Counted from the first letter of the stretch, positions 32,346 through 42,388 are shown. The stretch: DNA of 64,000 nucleotides from Sepioteuthis lessoniana (GCA_963585895.1 OY757907.1:113149956-113213955); one strand, 5' to 3'. The notes: generated by a model from the sequence alone, not told the origin. Numbers and translations are program-made.

Positions 32346-32830
32346 ATCTTGGCCCAGTCGGCTGAGGCTGCAGAATATACCGACTGCTTCTCTGCAAAGG
32401 GGTAAGACCCACCACAACGAGTTTTCTATTTATGACAATAAACAATCTGATGATGAGACTCCAGTAATGCTGGAGCTTTGGGGAATTCAAAACACCCCAT
32501 TAGTGCCATCACTCCCAGGTCCACTCAGGCCTGGAGTGGTATCACCTGATAGGGTCCTATCTATGGGTCAAATAGAACTAAACTGTGAACTTATACTGAA
32601 CTGAATTTTTTGAAATAGGACTGTTTTGACATTTAAACTGCGCACATATGCTAAACGGAATTATTTGAAATAGAAATATTTTTACATTCAATTGTGTGTA
32701 AACGAAAAACTGTACTTATGCTAAAGTGACTTGATGAAATAGAACTGTTTATATGAATATAAATACATCTGGCATTAAATAGCCAACGGTGGTTAATATG
32801 CCATAAAACCAAACAGATTCTAACCAAACC
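32346..32830 (+). mobile_element. SINE-M, near full-length reference copy
   Basis: Ordered parts: head TGGCCCAGTCGGCTGAGGC, which fits the box A consensus TRGCNNAGYNGG; ACCGACTGCTTCTCTGC; a TAAGACCCACC stretch where box B might be (weak); a TGGAGCTTTGGGG core; CTCAGGCCTGGAGTGG; GGGTCCTATCTATGGGTC; three modules ACTGT...TATGCTAAA..GA..TT..TGAAATAGAA; tail CTGGCATTAAATAGCC, GGTTAATATGCCATAAAACC. No coding. It is probably a composite SINE or other non-autonomous element; no target duplication was found. Confidence 0.75.
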
Positions 32831-33002
32831 AAACTATAAAATCCTCGAATAAAATAAATTTAGATAAAGAATGCATTACGTTTTTCCCTTGAATGTCATT
32901 TATCGGTGATAATGGATTCTTGCCATGGAATTTTGTATTAAAATATGGCTAATGCTTTTAATAACTAAATCTTATGACGGTATGGAAATGTGTGATTAGC
33001 AC
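32831..33002. other. Nothing recognised
   Basis: Short AT-rich spacer. Confidence 0.4.
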
Positions 33003-33335
33003 ATCTATCCCTGTGGTCTAGAGCACTCTGGCAAAGGAATTGTCGGCCGCCGCTAGCGTAATGCAAAGCTCTTCGGAAGAATTGAGCACTCTGGTAGCCG
33101 ATAGGGTATAAAAAATGTAAACAAAGGCTGCTGCTGCTGTTGCTAAAATAAATACCTTAAAATTCCCTTAGCAAACGTGGCCCGCTTGGTGGCCGAGAGG
33201 TCTGAAACACAGTCTAACGTAAAAGTTGGACGGGTTTCGATCCCAGCTTTGAGCGTCCTGCGTGTCTAGCCACACTGAAGAGTTCTCATAGAACGAAACA
33301 GTCTGTCTGTGGATGACTATATATATATATATGGG
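33003..33335 (+). mobile_element. SINE-G, full composite copy
   Basis: Unit 1 (33020-33175): TCTAGAGCACTCTGGCAAAG, GGCCGCCGCTAGCG, AGCTCTTCGGAAGAATTGAG, CACTCTGGTAGCCGATAGGG, (GCT)n. Unit 2 (33180-33330) is tRNA-like: box A-like CTTGGTGGCCGAGAGG, box B-like GGGTTTCGATCCC (with an extra T), then CGTCCTGCGTGTCTAGCC, AAACAGTCTGTCTGTGGATG and ACTATATATATATAT as tail. Confidence 0.8.
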
Positions 33336-33559
33336 GGTGTATTTTTTCATCCCTGTTTAAACCAAAGTAAAAATCAAAGAGCAGAATGATTTTGTAAGGA
33401 TATTAGTTCATCGTCATTAGTAGATTGGGTATCATAGAATTTCTAACATCAATGGGCTAAATGTCCGAAGCCTTGTAAAATCTATAGTTTGTACAAGAAA
33501 ATATATGTTAAACGATCTGTCTATTCAAGTCTTTCCCATATATCCATTGTTAACTTTTG
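33336..33559. other. Nothing recognised
   Basis: Short AT-rich spacer. Confidence 0.4.
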
Positions 33560-33795
33560 TTTCGTTTCTGTGTTTGATGTTATATCAATCTTTATGGTTA
33601 TTTAATATCAAAGCGATCCTTGTATAAAGATAATGATGGTACTATGGAACCCCTAGCTGGGAAGAGGTGATAAATGGTTTTATATCTTTCCTTGGGTTAT
33701 TAGTCCGAAAGGGAACTTTATAGAGAGAGCAAAGTTTGAACCTACTTACTACGATGTCTCAGTACAGCTTGTAAGCCATTATACCTTCAATATAA
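33560..33795 (-). mobile_element. SINE-N copy
   Basis: Read on +: TTTCTGTGTTTGATGTTATAT, ATGGTTATTTAATATC, AGCGATCCTTGTATAAAG, ATGGAACCCCTAGCTGGG, TTTCCTTGGGTTATTAGTCC, AAAGTTTGAACCTACTTAC (box B complement) and TGTAAGCCATTATACC (box A complement). Confidence 0.7.
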
Positions 33796-33817
33796 ATCTT
33801 ACTCTTAATCAATCAAA

Positions 33818-33932
33818 CAATGATCTATCTATCTATCTCAATCTTGTTCATATCTTTATATCTCTGTCTTTTCAGATCTATCTATCTATCTATCTCAATC
33901 TTGTTCGTATCTTTATATCTCTGTCTTTTCAG

Positions 33933-33967
<35 letters not shown>
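33818..33967. repeat. (TATC)n with a duplicated spacer
   Basis: The spacer CTCAATCTTGTTC.TATC, TTTATATCTCTGTCTTTTCA occurs twice between TATC blocks, so unit plus spacer was duplicated. Confidence 0.9.
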
Positions 33968-34177
33968 GTTAATTTATCTCTGTGCTAAGTTGTATTGTTG
34001 GTTTCACACGCAGATTTGTGGACACAAGTATTTTTAGTATAAGGATATATGCCGTAATTCGTCCTCTAAAAGTAATGAACAAATATATCATCTATATTTA
34101 ATATACAGAAAATCGGAGAAGAGATCAGTACTTTAATGAATCTTTGTATTATTTTTATAGAACAGTCTTCATACTTC

Positions 34178-34211
<34 letters not shown>

Positions 34212-34266
34212 GCCGAGAAGAAAAAAACACAGATGTATCTACATATAGAGACAGTGACACACACTA

Positions 34267-34310
<44 letters not shown>

Positions 34311-35019
34311 GCATAGAAGCACGCAGACTTACACCAATAGAAGATACATATATAAATCGATACACTCGCTTGCATATGCATATATATATATACTTATATA
34401 TCATGAGTATATTACATAGAAAAACAATAAACATGCTGTACATTTATACAAACTATCCATATTTCTTACTGCTTATATACGTATGATTCTAAAATTTATG
34501 ACTTTTGCCATGCGACGTGATATTAAAACATCATTTTTCTTTTTATTGCCAATATTTTTTCAGTTCTCATTTCACTTTTTCCTTTTTTTATTACAATGTT
34601 TTTTTAGATTCATCAAAAATACATAATCTTGATTTTCCAGCTTCAACTTTATTTACATATAGGCAGCGAGAGGAAGGTATTTGTCTTCCGATACATTTAC
34701 AATATACGGACAAGAAAAGCAACAAATAAACATTGACCTAAGTTTCTAAGAAATAGATACAGTCGACTATTGTTGGATGCTATTCTTTCTTTCTTTCTTT
34801 CTTTTTTTCTTTGAGGTGTGGAAGCCTTCGTAATGTGATTATGAAGCTTATAGCATTAGATTATTCCTGTATGAGCGATCCAAAACCTAAGTGACATATG
34901 CTAATGTTATTATTACCAAAGTGACTTCAGTAGTTCCTGTTTATTCCAATAGTTCCTGTTTATTGTCTTTAAACAATTGCAGATCGTTTCCATCTGTAGT
35001 ATTTCTACCCAAACGCCAC

Positions 35020-35062
<43 letters not shown>

Positions 35063-35193
35063 TTTTGTACGATCACAGCATATTTTTCCTTCACTTACCG
35101 CCTAAATGTACAAGATTTCCTATTTGACATTTTTCTGGACAAAATTAGTCTGGTATGGACAAATGTATGCGAGGAAACTTTTCAGGTTTCCGC

Positions 35194-35196
<3 letters not shown>
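33968..35196. other. Microsatellites in AT-rich DNA; no gene
   Basis: TA tracts at 34181-34210 and 34269-34307, TTTC at 34783-34812, TATC at 35021-35063. A 16-bp direct duplication (AGTTCCTGTTTATT) lies near 34931-34963. Open frames in this stretch are read through the tracts. Confidence 0.5.
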
Positions 35197-35225
<29 letters not shown>

Positions 35226-35581
35226 GCCTACTGAGTAGAAAACTTTGCCCTCCCAGCAAACTACAGAATAAAATTAAAAGAAAGCGAAAATGGAAACAAA
35301 TGTTTTGACCTTGAAAGAGAACTAAAAAACTACAGAACGGAGATACCAATTGTAATTGGTATATTTGGAACAATCCCCAAAGAATTGATAACGGGACTAG
35401 AAGACTTAGAAATCAGAGAACAAATGTAGGCCTTCCAGACTACAGCATTATTAAGATCGGCCAGAATACTGAGTAAAGTCGTGAAGGCTTGAGGAGACTT
35501 GCTGTCCCTAAAAATACATCAGCTAACGCTGGAAAGAAGAAGAAGAAGAAGAAGAAGAAGAAGAAGAAGAAGAAGAAGAAG
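35197..35581 (+). mobile_element. LINE-B 3' fragment between (TAA)n and (AAG)n
   Basis: A (TAA)n tract (35197-35225) abuts FALPANYRIKLKESENGNK, then IPIVIGIFGTIPKELITGL, QTTALLRSARILSKVV and GDLLSLKIH. An (AAG)n tract (35535-35581) stands in the 3' tail position. There are two stops. Confidence 0.8.
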
Positions 35582-35599
35582 GGTTAATAATCGAAGCCT

Positions 35600-36340
35600 A
35601 GTACCTGAGCCAACTAACTAGAAACTCTCAGGTATATATTGCAAAAAAATAGAACAAGCCCAATATGTAGATTGTGCGAACAAAAAAAAACTGAATCAAT
35701 TGCTCACTTACTCTGCGATTTCCCAATCCTTACACCGATGCAATATCAAGAAAGGCATGATAAAATACATAATATTCATTGAAAAATATGTAAATACTAG
35801 GGAATATTTGATTGTGAAAATGATAGAAAAACAACTAGCGTATATAACAGAAGCCAAAGATATTACTTTCTTTGGGACCTTTGCTATCCAAACTGATTGA
35901 TAAATAAAGGGCAATAGTTGAAATATAGTGGTAAAGGATTATAAAAGAAAAACATGCTTTTTAATTGATTTTTCAGTTCCAACAGATTATAACTTATCAG
36001 TCAAAAAATATAAGTAAATATAAAAACCTGGAAGCAGAAATAAAAAAAAAATGTAGCACCTCAAAACTACTTCCGTGCTAGTAATAATGGCAGCACTGCT
36101 TGTGATTAAAAAAGGAACAAGTAAACACATTATCAAGATACCTGGCAGTGTCAACTTTTAGGAAATACAAAAACTTTTACTTTCCGGAACTGCTCATTCC
36201 CGTTGGAGAGTATAATCAATCTGACTAAAAAATATCACACCAAAAAGCATAAATACATTGAAAACATAATCACACACTACTTAGTTCTTGATTAAGAATT
36301 CGATGAAAGATCGTAAAAAACTGAAAGTAAAACTGAAAAT
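35600..36340 (+). mobile_element. LINE-C 3' part, decayed
   Basis: Across frames: CRLCEQKKTESIAHLLCDF, PILTPMQYQERHDKI (a Cys/His knuckle region), WKICKYYGI, KDYKRKTCFLIDFSVPTDYN, LSVKKYK, LVIMAALLVIKKGTSKHI, IKIPGSVNF and a QKLLLSGTAHSRW end. The protein is related to LINE-B but distinct. The 3' untranslated part equals that at 31806-31930. Frame 35700-35900 (+) is a shadow in another frame. Confidence 0.75.
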
Positions 36341-36479
36341 TGAATATGAAAGAAAAAAATGCCAGTGTTATTATGTGATGATTAATATCAAAAAGTCAAT
36401 CACATAATAAGCGAGTGCAGAAAATTAGCTCCGGTGAAATATAGGAGTAGGTATGGTTAGGGGAGAAGATGATTTATAG

Positions 36480-36870
36480 GGAATTGAGCAAGAGACAGAA
36501 ATCTTTCCTTCTGAAAAATGGTGTAAGCACAAACCAGAATCGGCCAAAGAAAACATGATGCATTTATTTCAATTGACTTTGATATACAAACAGATCGTCT
36601 CAGCCAGATCAGTTGTTCTAATTAAAAAGAAATAAAATAACTTTTCAATAAGAGCCGCTAAAGTTTTGGAACGTGAAATAACTCAGAGGTCAAACGTAGA
36701 TGGCTAATATGGAAAAGTCCTTATCAACCGAGAATAGATACTGAGAACAGTTGATATCAGAGAAAGAATCGTGACCATCTAGACTACATTACTGTCAAAA
36801 TCAGCTGGGATACCTAGAAGAAACTTGGAGATAGAAGGAGACTTGCTATCATTCAGACTTGAGTAAAAAA
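36480..36870 (+). mobile_element. LINE-B 3' fragment
   Basis: KWCKHKPESAKEN near 36520, then a decayed central part and RERIVTI, LEIEGDLLSFRLE near 36760-36862. Stops and deletions are frequent. Confidence 0.65.
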
Positions 36871-36904
36871 CAAACAAACACACAAAGAAAAAATACGAGA
36901 AGTA

Positions 36905-37455
36905 ATAATACTAATACTAGTACGACTGGGTCGGCAAAGTGATCCACCGAAAAATGTGCAAGAAATTTAAATTTGACCATATTAACAAATGGTATATGCA
37001 CAACCCAGCAACTGTCCTAGAAAATGACACGCATAAACTCCAATGGGACTTTAACATACGTACGGAACACCTAATCCCGGCCAGAAGACCAGATCTTATA
37101 ATAAAAAAAAATAAAATTAAAAAAAAATTTGCAAAATTGTCGACTAGCTGACCTCAGAATAAATCTGAAAGAATGTGAAAAGAAGGATAAGTACCTCGAC
37201 CTTGCTAGAAAATTGAAAAAAATAGCTATGGAACATGAAAGTAACGATTGTGCCAATTGTGATTGGTACGTTAGGCACAATAACTAAAGGATTAATAAAA
37301 GGCCTGGAGGACTTGGAAGTTGGCGACAGCATTGGTAAGAACGGCCGGAATACTGAGACGAGTCCTGGAGACTTGAGGAGACTTGCTGTCACTCAAATTC
37401 CAGTGAAAAACCATCAGTTAACCCTGATGTGAAAAACTCTAAAGGAGTAAATAAT
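36905..37455 (+). mobile_element. LINE-B 3' fragment
   Basis: After a TAATAATACTAATACTAG tract it starts at DWVGKVIHRKMCKKFKFDH. It continues with KWYMHNPATVLENDTHKLQW, FNIRTEHLIPARRPDLIIKK, a frameshift, and KVTIVPIVIGTLGTITKGLI. There is a short deletion (VGDS|IGKNGRN), then LRRVLET and GDLLSLKFQ. The tail is AGTAAATAATATTTT. Confidence 0.8.
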
Positions 37456-37753
37456 ATTTTTTAGATACAAACCGATTATCAGATCCAGGCCAGAAGACAA
37501 GAACTCGTTTTAGCTCATAAAAAGAAAAAAATAGCTTGACAATTTTTTCGTTTCAGCAGATAACAGAGAAAAAGTAGAGGGTAACAAAAACTTTGATAAA
37601 TACTTGGAGTCTGCTAGAGAGTTATAAAGGTTGTGGGAGGTGTCGGTGATACCAATCATAATTGGAACCCTCGGTATAATTCGGAAATATGTGGAAAAAC
37701 TGACTGTGGGAAATAGATATGCAAGGAAGAATTGAAAGTCATCATTTACTAAG

Positions 37754-38037
37754 GAGGTGCCCGTGGTGTAATAGTTATCGTCGTTGGAAATGGACACGGC
37801 GATACGAGTTCAAATCCTGATTGCATTTCACATAGGACTAATACTCTTGGGAAAGGTATGGGTCCAATTATTCTCCCTCCAGCTATGGGTAAATAGTAGG
37901 ATACAGACTAGGTTCTTCAGCCTTGGTGAGGCAACTAGTCTAGGAGAAGGAAAACTCTGAATTCAAACCTGTTAAAGTCCGCTTAAAAATTGACCTTGTG
38001 TCATATCCTGCCCGAGCGGAGGGGTTGGGTAAATAGG
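37754..38037 (+). mobile_element. SINE-T with target duplication
   Basis: Head GTGCCCGTGGTGTAATAGTT (box A-like), ACGAGTTCAAATCCTG (box B), then AATACTCTTGGGAAAGG, TTATTCTCCCTCCAGCTATG, TAGTAGGATACAGAC, GAGGCAACTAGTCTAGGAGA, CTTGTGTCATATCCTGCCCG, GAGGGGTTGGGTAAATAG. It is flanked by AT(C/G)ATTTACTAAG (37741-37753 and 38038-38050, one mismatch). Confidence 0.85.
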
Positions 38038-38050
38038 ATGATTTACTAAG

Positions 38051-38155
38051 CTTTCTGCTAAGATATAGCACAAGGCCAAATAAATAGGGTACCCAATGAG
38101 ACTCGAACTCACAAGTAAACCTTGCTAACCATTACACTATTCGAGGCGCCCTAAG
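38051..38155 (-). mobile_element. tRNA-like SINE head, short
   Basis: Minus strand: GGGCGCCTCGAATAGTGTAA, TGGTTAGCAAGG (box A region), GTGAGTTCGAGTCTCATTGG (box B region), TACCC. The ends GGG.../...CCC pair weakly like an acceptor stem. It has no CCA context and lies inside the LINE-B relic, so it is read as a SINE head and not a working tRNA. Confidence 0.6.
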
Positions 38156-38245
38156 GAATGATTGAAATTGTCCGGACCACAGCACACCAATTTAATGGTG
38201 AAATCGAACACGGAAAGACAGAAAAACTGATGGACACATCTTGAG

Positions 38246-38579
38246 TTTTTCAGTCCTTTTATCGATATGGGAAACATCTGTACAGAGATGTCCATGGATA
38301 ACATTAGCATATATATGAATGTGTGTGTATGTGTGTGTGTGTTTGATTTATCTTTGTTAGAACAGATAATAAAGTTCTTTTCGGAAATATATAATACTTT
38401 TACGTTGCATTCTGTGAAAAAGGGATCTTCCAATTACTCCAGAATTCTCGATACGTGGCGGCTATTTTGTATAAAAATGTTGTATTGGGACTGACTAAAA
38501 GCTGAACATTGGAAATTGACTTGAAACACAGGAGAAACAATTCTAAGTTTACAATGTTTATTATCGGTTGATATTTATT
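38246..38579. other. Nothing recognised; (TG)n at 38317-38343
   Basis: Short frames on both strands lack motifs. Confidence 0.4.
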
Positions 38580-38850
38580 GCGCGCACCACTAAATGAGAG
38601 AGTGTGGTACAAAGCCAGTCGAAAAGCCAAGCCTCTCATGAGGGGGTTAGCGCCTTGGGTGAATCCCCCGCCCGAGACTCAAGGAGAGATAGTATTAGCA
38701 CGTATGACATAATGCCGGCTTACTGGTACCAGTGTCTGGCGGCCACGACCTGTGTGAGCGAAGACAAGCGACCGAGCCACACGAACCGATCCGTGCAACG
38801 AGAAACATGGCCGGCGTGTGACTCGTTTCGCGATATTCTGTTTTGACATT
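38580..38850. repeat. GC-rich block, distant GC-SINE relative
   Basis: It contains GAGGGGGTTAGCGCC, CCCCCGCCCGAGACTCAAGG, GATCCGTGC.ACGAGAAACA and TGGCCGGCGTGTGACTC. These parallel the GC-SINE words GATCCGTGCCGCAGATAACA and CGGCCGGC in order. Similarity is partial. Composition contrasts with its AT-rich surroundings. Confidence 0.45.
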
Positions 38851-39118
38851 TTAGTATGTCAAAGCTTTTAACAGTGCACACGTGCTCGCACACGAGCGTG
38901 TATGTGTGTGTGTGTGTGTGTGTGAAAAAATCAACATATAAACGTTAAAAAATAGTTTTATTAAAGTATTATAAATTTTGACTATTTTCAAATTTGTGTC
39001 GAATTTTGCGAAATGTACATAAAGTGTGACTTTACATTTTGTAAATAGGTTTTAATGTCATATCATTCGATAATGAACTGCTTGATTATTGTTGAAAATA
39101 TTTTCATTTTGAAAATAC
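38851..39118. other. (TG)n tract and AT-rich spacer
   Basis: TG repeat at 38899-38924; nothing else recognised. Confidence 0.5.
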
Positions 39119-39372
39119 TCGTGGGTAGGGAGTTTGCCAATAGTCTGGGAGACCCGAGTTCAATCCCAGATCGAGTCATACCAAAGACTCAAAAAATAGT
39201 ACTTGATACCTCCTTGCTTAACACTCAGCGTGGTAAGGTACGTATCAAGATTAAAGTGGAGCAATCCAGAGAAAAGAGTAGCGCCCTCCCCTACACCTCT
39301 GTGTAGTAGCCATTAAAAAGGGAGCCTTCGGGTTTCCCTCGACTACAGTCACCAACGTTACTTTACTTTACT
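39119..39372 (+). mobile_element. SINE-D, full-length copy
   Basis: tRNA-like head: GGGTAGGGAGTTTGCCAATAG and box B CCGAGTTCAATCCC (39154-39167). Body: ATACCTCCTTGCTTAACAC, GTGGTAAGGTACGTATC, GTGGAGCAATCCAGAG, CCCTCCCCTACACCTCTGTG. End: TCACCAACGTTACTTTAC, TTTACTTATATATA, followed by a TA tract. Confidence 0.75.
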
Positions 39373-39392
39373 TATATATATATATATATATC
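39373..39392. repeat. (TA)n microsatellite
   Basis: Shared border between the SINE-D end and the LINE-A 3' end. Confidence 0.9.
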
Positions 39393-40535
39393 ATCATCAT
39401 CATGTCGTGCTGGTAGCACGGATATCCCTGACCCTTTCTCGCCACTTTTCCTTATCGTTCATCGCCCCAGGAAGGTCTTCAGGACAACATCCTGTATCCT
39501 CACATAGTTGCTGAATGTATGTTCGTGCTGGTCGTCCCTCTTTTGCACGTGTGGGGGTCCATAAGACTACATCACTTATGAGTTCGTCCCTGCTTCTCCA
39601 GCAGTGTCCTGCGGCTGCTTGTTCCAAGCTATGCAGTAGTGTTTCGGCTTGGTCGGGTGTATTTGTCAGTATCGCTATGTCATCGGCGTAGTTGGCGTCG
39701 GTAATTGTTTTTGCGGGGTACCTTCTGCCTCTTTTCTTCGTCAGCTCGAAGCCATTCTCTCTGATTTTGTCAATCGATGTTCTAAGTACGTAGTGTAGAC
39801 AAATGATAAAGAGGTATGGATCTAGCATGCCCCCTTGTAGTACTCCTGCTACAATGTCGATATATTCAGTGTCTCAATCTGGTGATCGTACTTTTACTTT
39901 GGTGTTTCTATAGAGAATCGTTATTGCTGCTACGGTTTCTTTAGGTATGCCGTACGCGAGTAGGATTTGTTCCATCTTTCCTCTGTGAATGGAATCGAAG
40001 GCCTTGGTAAAGTCGACAAATATTAATGTCGCTTGTAGGTTTTTTGCCCGTACACCTTCAAGGATTCTACGGATGGTTAATATTTGTGAGGTCGTGGATC
40101 TATTTCTTCGGAAGCCATTTTGGTTTTCCTAAGTATGTTGTCGATTTTGGGTTCTATGCAGTTTCGTAGAAGGGCATTGTAGATTTTGGCTGCTATGGAT
40201 GTAAATATTATGCCTCGGTAGTTTTTAACTAATCCGAGGTCCCCCTTTTTAGGGAAGGGAAGTAAGCATCCCTTCATCCATCTATCTATCGGATTTTGAT
40301 TTTATACTGCGCTGCAGTGTCGGAGCAGTATGTCGTCGAATTGTCTGGTCTTCCATACTTTTGGGGGAATTTCGTTCAGCCCTGCAGCTTTCCTATTTTT
40401 AGTTTTTCTGAGAACCAAGTCGAGTTCTTCTTGTGTGAACGGTCCTAGTTTAATGTCTAATTGTTTACTAATTATTCTGGTGATTGGTTCATGTGTTATT
40501 TTCGGTGGGTTTCCTACGCAGATGAAATAATAGGG
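39393..40535 (-). mobile_element. LINE-A, most complete copy, with an internal deletion
   Basis: Minus strand, N to C: a VLRKTKNRKAAGLNEIPPK finger region (about 40360-40420), LPFPKKGDLGLVKNYRGI (40200-40260), NGFRRNRSTTSQ after a frameshift, VDFTKAFDSIHR (motif A), GVLQGGMLDPYLFIICL (motif B; D replaced by G), YADDIAIL (motif C, kept). It then jumps directly from LLHSLEQAAAG to GHCWRSRDELISD, losing about 450 bp present in the copy at 1-955. It ends EKWRERVRDIRATSTT and (GAT)n. Open frame 39400-39828 spans the deletion. It is 5'-truncated and frameshifted at about 40130, so inactive. Confidence 0.9.
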
Positions 40536-40559
40536 TTTGTTAGTAGTATTGAATGATTA

Positions 40560-41265
40560 GGCCACCTTGATTTTAACGAAGCGTCTAAATAAAAACAGGA
40601 TAAGAAAAATACAAGGATGCTGCGTAATATTTTGAACAGATCCTGGTAGCAGTATCCCACTAAATAGCTGCTTTATGGCCACTTTTCTCCCATTTCTGAA
40701 ACTATCCAACCAAGACGAGCTGGCTATCGCTAGAGAAGCAGAGACACACTCATATATGAAGTTTTCTTGTGGGTTCCTTAATAGGGACACACCCGTGTCG
40801 ACCATCAAATACATGCGTTCATCAGATCTTTTGTGGACACAGGATGCCATCTAGAGGACCAGCCAAAAGCGATGGAGGATAGTGACGGGTGGTGAAATAG
40901 ATTCAAGGGTATTTTTTGCACGCCCCACCTTACGGGCAAGTATGGCACAAGGCCTTTTTTAGGTGGGACCGGGCGCATGGCCGTAGCCCACACGCGCCCG
41001 GAGTTCCCAAAAATGCCCTCGGCCCCGTCGGCATTTCCCTTGTTAGGGGCGCCTCAAGCGCCGGGCAATTAACCCAACCCCCCCTCGAAAGGGGGTAAAA
41101 TCCTGGGGGAAAGGCCACCTGAGGCCGAAGGAAAATAATCGCAGTCACCAAGCCACACCCGGCCGGATCCGCGCCCCGATAGCACGGCCGACCGAAATGA
41201 TGGGTTGGTGACCGGGAAATAGATTCAAGGGAATCCATGCAGACATGATGATGATGATATATACG
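40560..41265 (+). mobile_element. LINE-A 3' fragment split by a GC-SINE
   Basis: 40605-40909 reads RMLRNILNRSW, YPTK, LLYGHFSPISETIQPRRAG, EVFLWVP, DTGCHLEDQPKAMEDSDGW with stops. After the insertion (40910-41215) it resumes with the duplicated target and ends in CATGATGATGATGATAT. It lies head-to-head with the copy at 39393-40535. Confidence 0.8.
40910..41215 (-). mobile_element. GC-SINE, single copy with 16-bp target duplication
   Basis: A 306-bp insert is flanked by GAAATAGATTCAAGGG (40894-40909 and 41216-41231). On the minus strand it ends in TGCAAAAAATA, a short A-rich tail. Order and words equal the trimer units at 5322-6260 (CCCCACCTTACGGGCAAG, AAGGCCTTTTTTAGGTGGG, CACACGCGCCCGG, GGGGCGCCTCAAGCGC, CTGAGGCCGAAGGAAA). 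Long duplication plus A-tail indicates LINE-driven retroposition. I see no clear pol III boxes, so the source RNA is unknown. Confidence 0.85.
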
Positions 41266-41879
41266 CCAATGTATTCTGAACTGTTAGATCGCTTCTAATG
41301 ACACAATTTTCGTTTCCACCCTAAATTAGGAGCCTAAAGTACATAAAAAATTTCTTACAGTATATCTAGAGCCGATACTCACGTTTTTATCAATCATCTG
41401 ATGTCTGTTAATATTCTTAGACATTAAACAGATATGACTCCAGTAAGTGTTGGGCGTTGGAACGGACGAAAGGGTAACCAAATCAGGTTTACTAAACAGT
41501 TAACTGATTACGCAATAAAAAAAAAACGTCATGTAAATAAATTCTTAGCCTTAAAAAAGACATGAAAGATTTTTTTATGACAATCGGAAGCAATACATGC
41601 TGCTACGTAATTCTTTTAAAAATTCGTCCGAATATATCTGAAGAGACTTGAAACTTTTAGAGATAGAAATGACAGTTCCATGTAATTCACTGATTTACGG
41701 CAGATGATACGAATAATTATGCTACGGCCTATCTCTCTCTCTCTCTCATACAGACACACTCTCTCTGTCTCTCTCTCTCTCTTTTCAGTGGTAGCCTCCA
41801 TGGAGTTATGTCTAAAATGTTGAACTGTGACATCATAATGTGTGTGTTTGTACTTCAGTCTCGCTATTGAATTTACAGC
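41266..41879. other. Nothing recognised; (TC)n tracts near 41731-41782
   Basis: AT-rich DNA. The minus frame 41616-41801 is a reading of the GAGA/TCTC tract. Confidence 0.45.
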
Positions 41880-42005
41880 CGGACGAATACGCTTGAGAAA
41901 AGTATGGACACCCTACCCGCCAGATGACACCACTACTGTTCTTCTTCAAGGGTGGCTTTTATATTAAATTACCCACGAGGGTTGATATATTATTAAACAA
42001 AGAAA
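41880..42005 (+). mobile_element. SINE-N tail fragment
   Basis: CACCACTACTGTTCTTCTTC, AAGGGTGGCTTTTATATTAA, ATTACCCACGAGGGTTGATA and TTATTAAACAAAGAAACC reproduce the SINE-N 3' end in sense orientation. Confidence 0.65.
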
Positions 42006-42012
42006 CCAAACT

Positions 42013-42054
42013 TCTCTCTCTCTCTCTCTCTCTCTCTGTTTTTTTTTTTTTTTT
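42013..42054. repeat. (TC)n and poly(T)
   Basis: TC tract followed by T15. Confidence 0.95.
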
Positions 42055-42345
42055 AGAAAAAGACGGGATCGGCTAGCCTAGTTCAAATTTCAGGCGGGTC
42101 TATCTGTTTTCTTTTCCTACCCTAGAAAAGGCTTGAATATATTCCTTCTCTTTCAGATATAGATAAGTGTTAAAAAGACTGGGTTCTTTAGCTTTAGTAT
42201 TGAAACGTTGCAAAATTTAAAGAAAAAAGTGCTGGACTCGTGCTCCCTAAGAAAGTCTTGTGAGACTGCAGGGCAAATTGAGATCAATTGTAAAAAAACA
42301 TGCCTTTAACCATTGCGAAATTTCTGAGTGTTGCAGAGGACTGAG
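42055..42345 (+). mobile_element. SINE-T, diverged, plus reverse head-like remnant
   Basis: CTAGTTCAAATTTCAGG (box B), CCCTAGAAAAGGCTTGAATA, ATTCCTTCTCTTTCAG, GACTGGGTTCTTTAGCTTTAG match SINE-T. The last 100 bp include TGCCTTTAACCATTGCG, a box A complement of another head. Confidence 0.5.
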
Positions 42346-42359
42346 AAAAATCACGATTA

Positions 42360-42388
42360 TATATATATATATAGATAGATAGATAGAT
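42360..42388. repeat. (TA)n-(GATA)n microsatellite
   Basis: Short compound tract. Confidence 0.9.

Larger units (their letters stand above)
37456..38245 (+). mobile_element. LINE-B fragment interrupted by two SINEs
   Basis: The part 37460-37745 reads TDYQIQARRQELVLAHKK, FFVSADNREKVEGNK, and SVIPIIIGTLGIIRKY in a changing frame. At about 38156-38200 the family sequence resumes (GGAATGATTGAAATTGTCCG, GACCACAGCA). Between lie a SINE-T and a reverse tRNA-like SINE head. The words AAGGAAGAATTGAAAGTC and AAGGAATGATTGAAATTGTC at the two borders look like an old target duplication. Confidence 0.6.

Noticed and set aside
38089-38155. Possible tRNA gene on the minus strand
   Set aside because: Box A and box B are present, but the cloverleaf arms do not pair convincingly and it sits in a nested SINE/LINE context.
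41195-41214. 5S rRNA box C-like GGGTTGGTGACCGG at the end of GC-SINE
   Set aside because: Only about a dozen bases agree, and they lie on the strand opposite to the one that carries the A-rich tail. Not evidence for a 5S-derived SINE.
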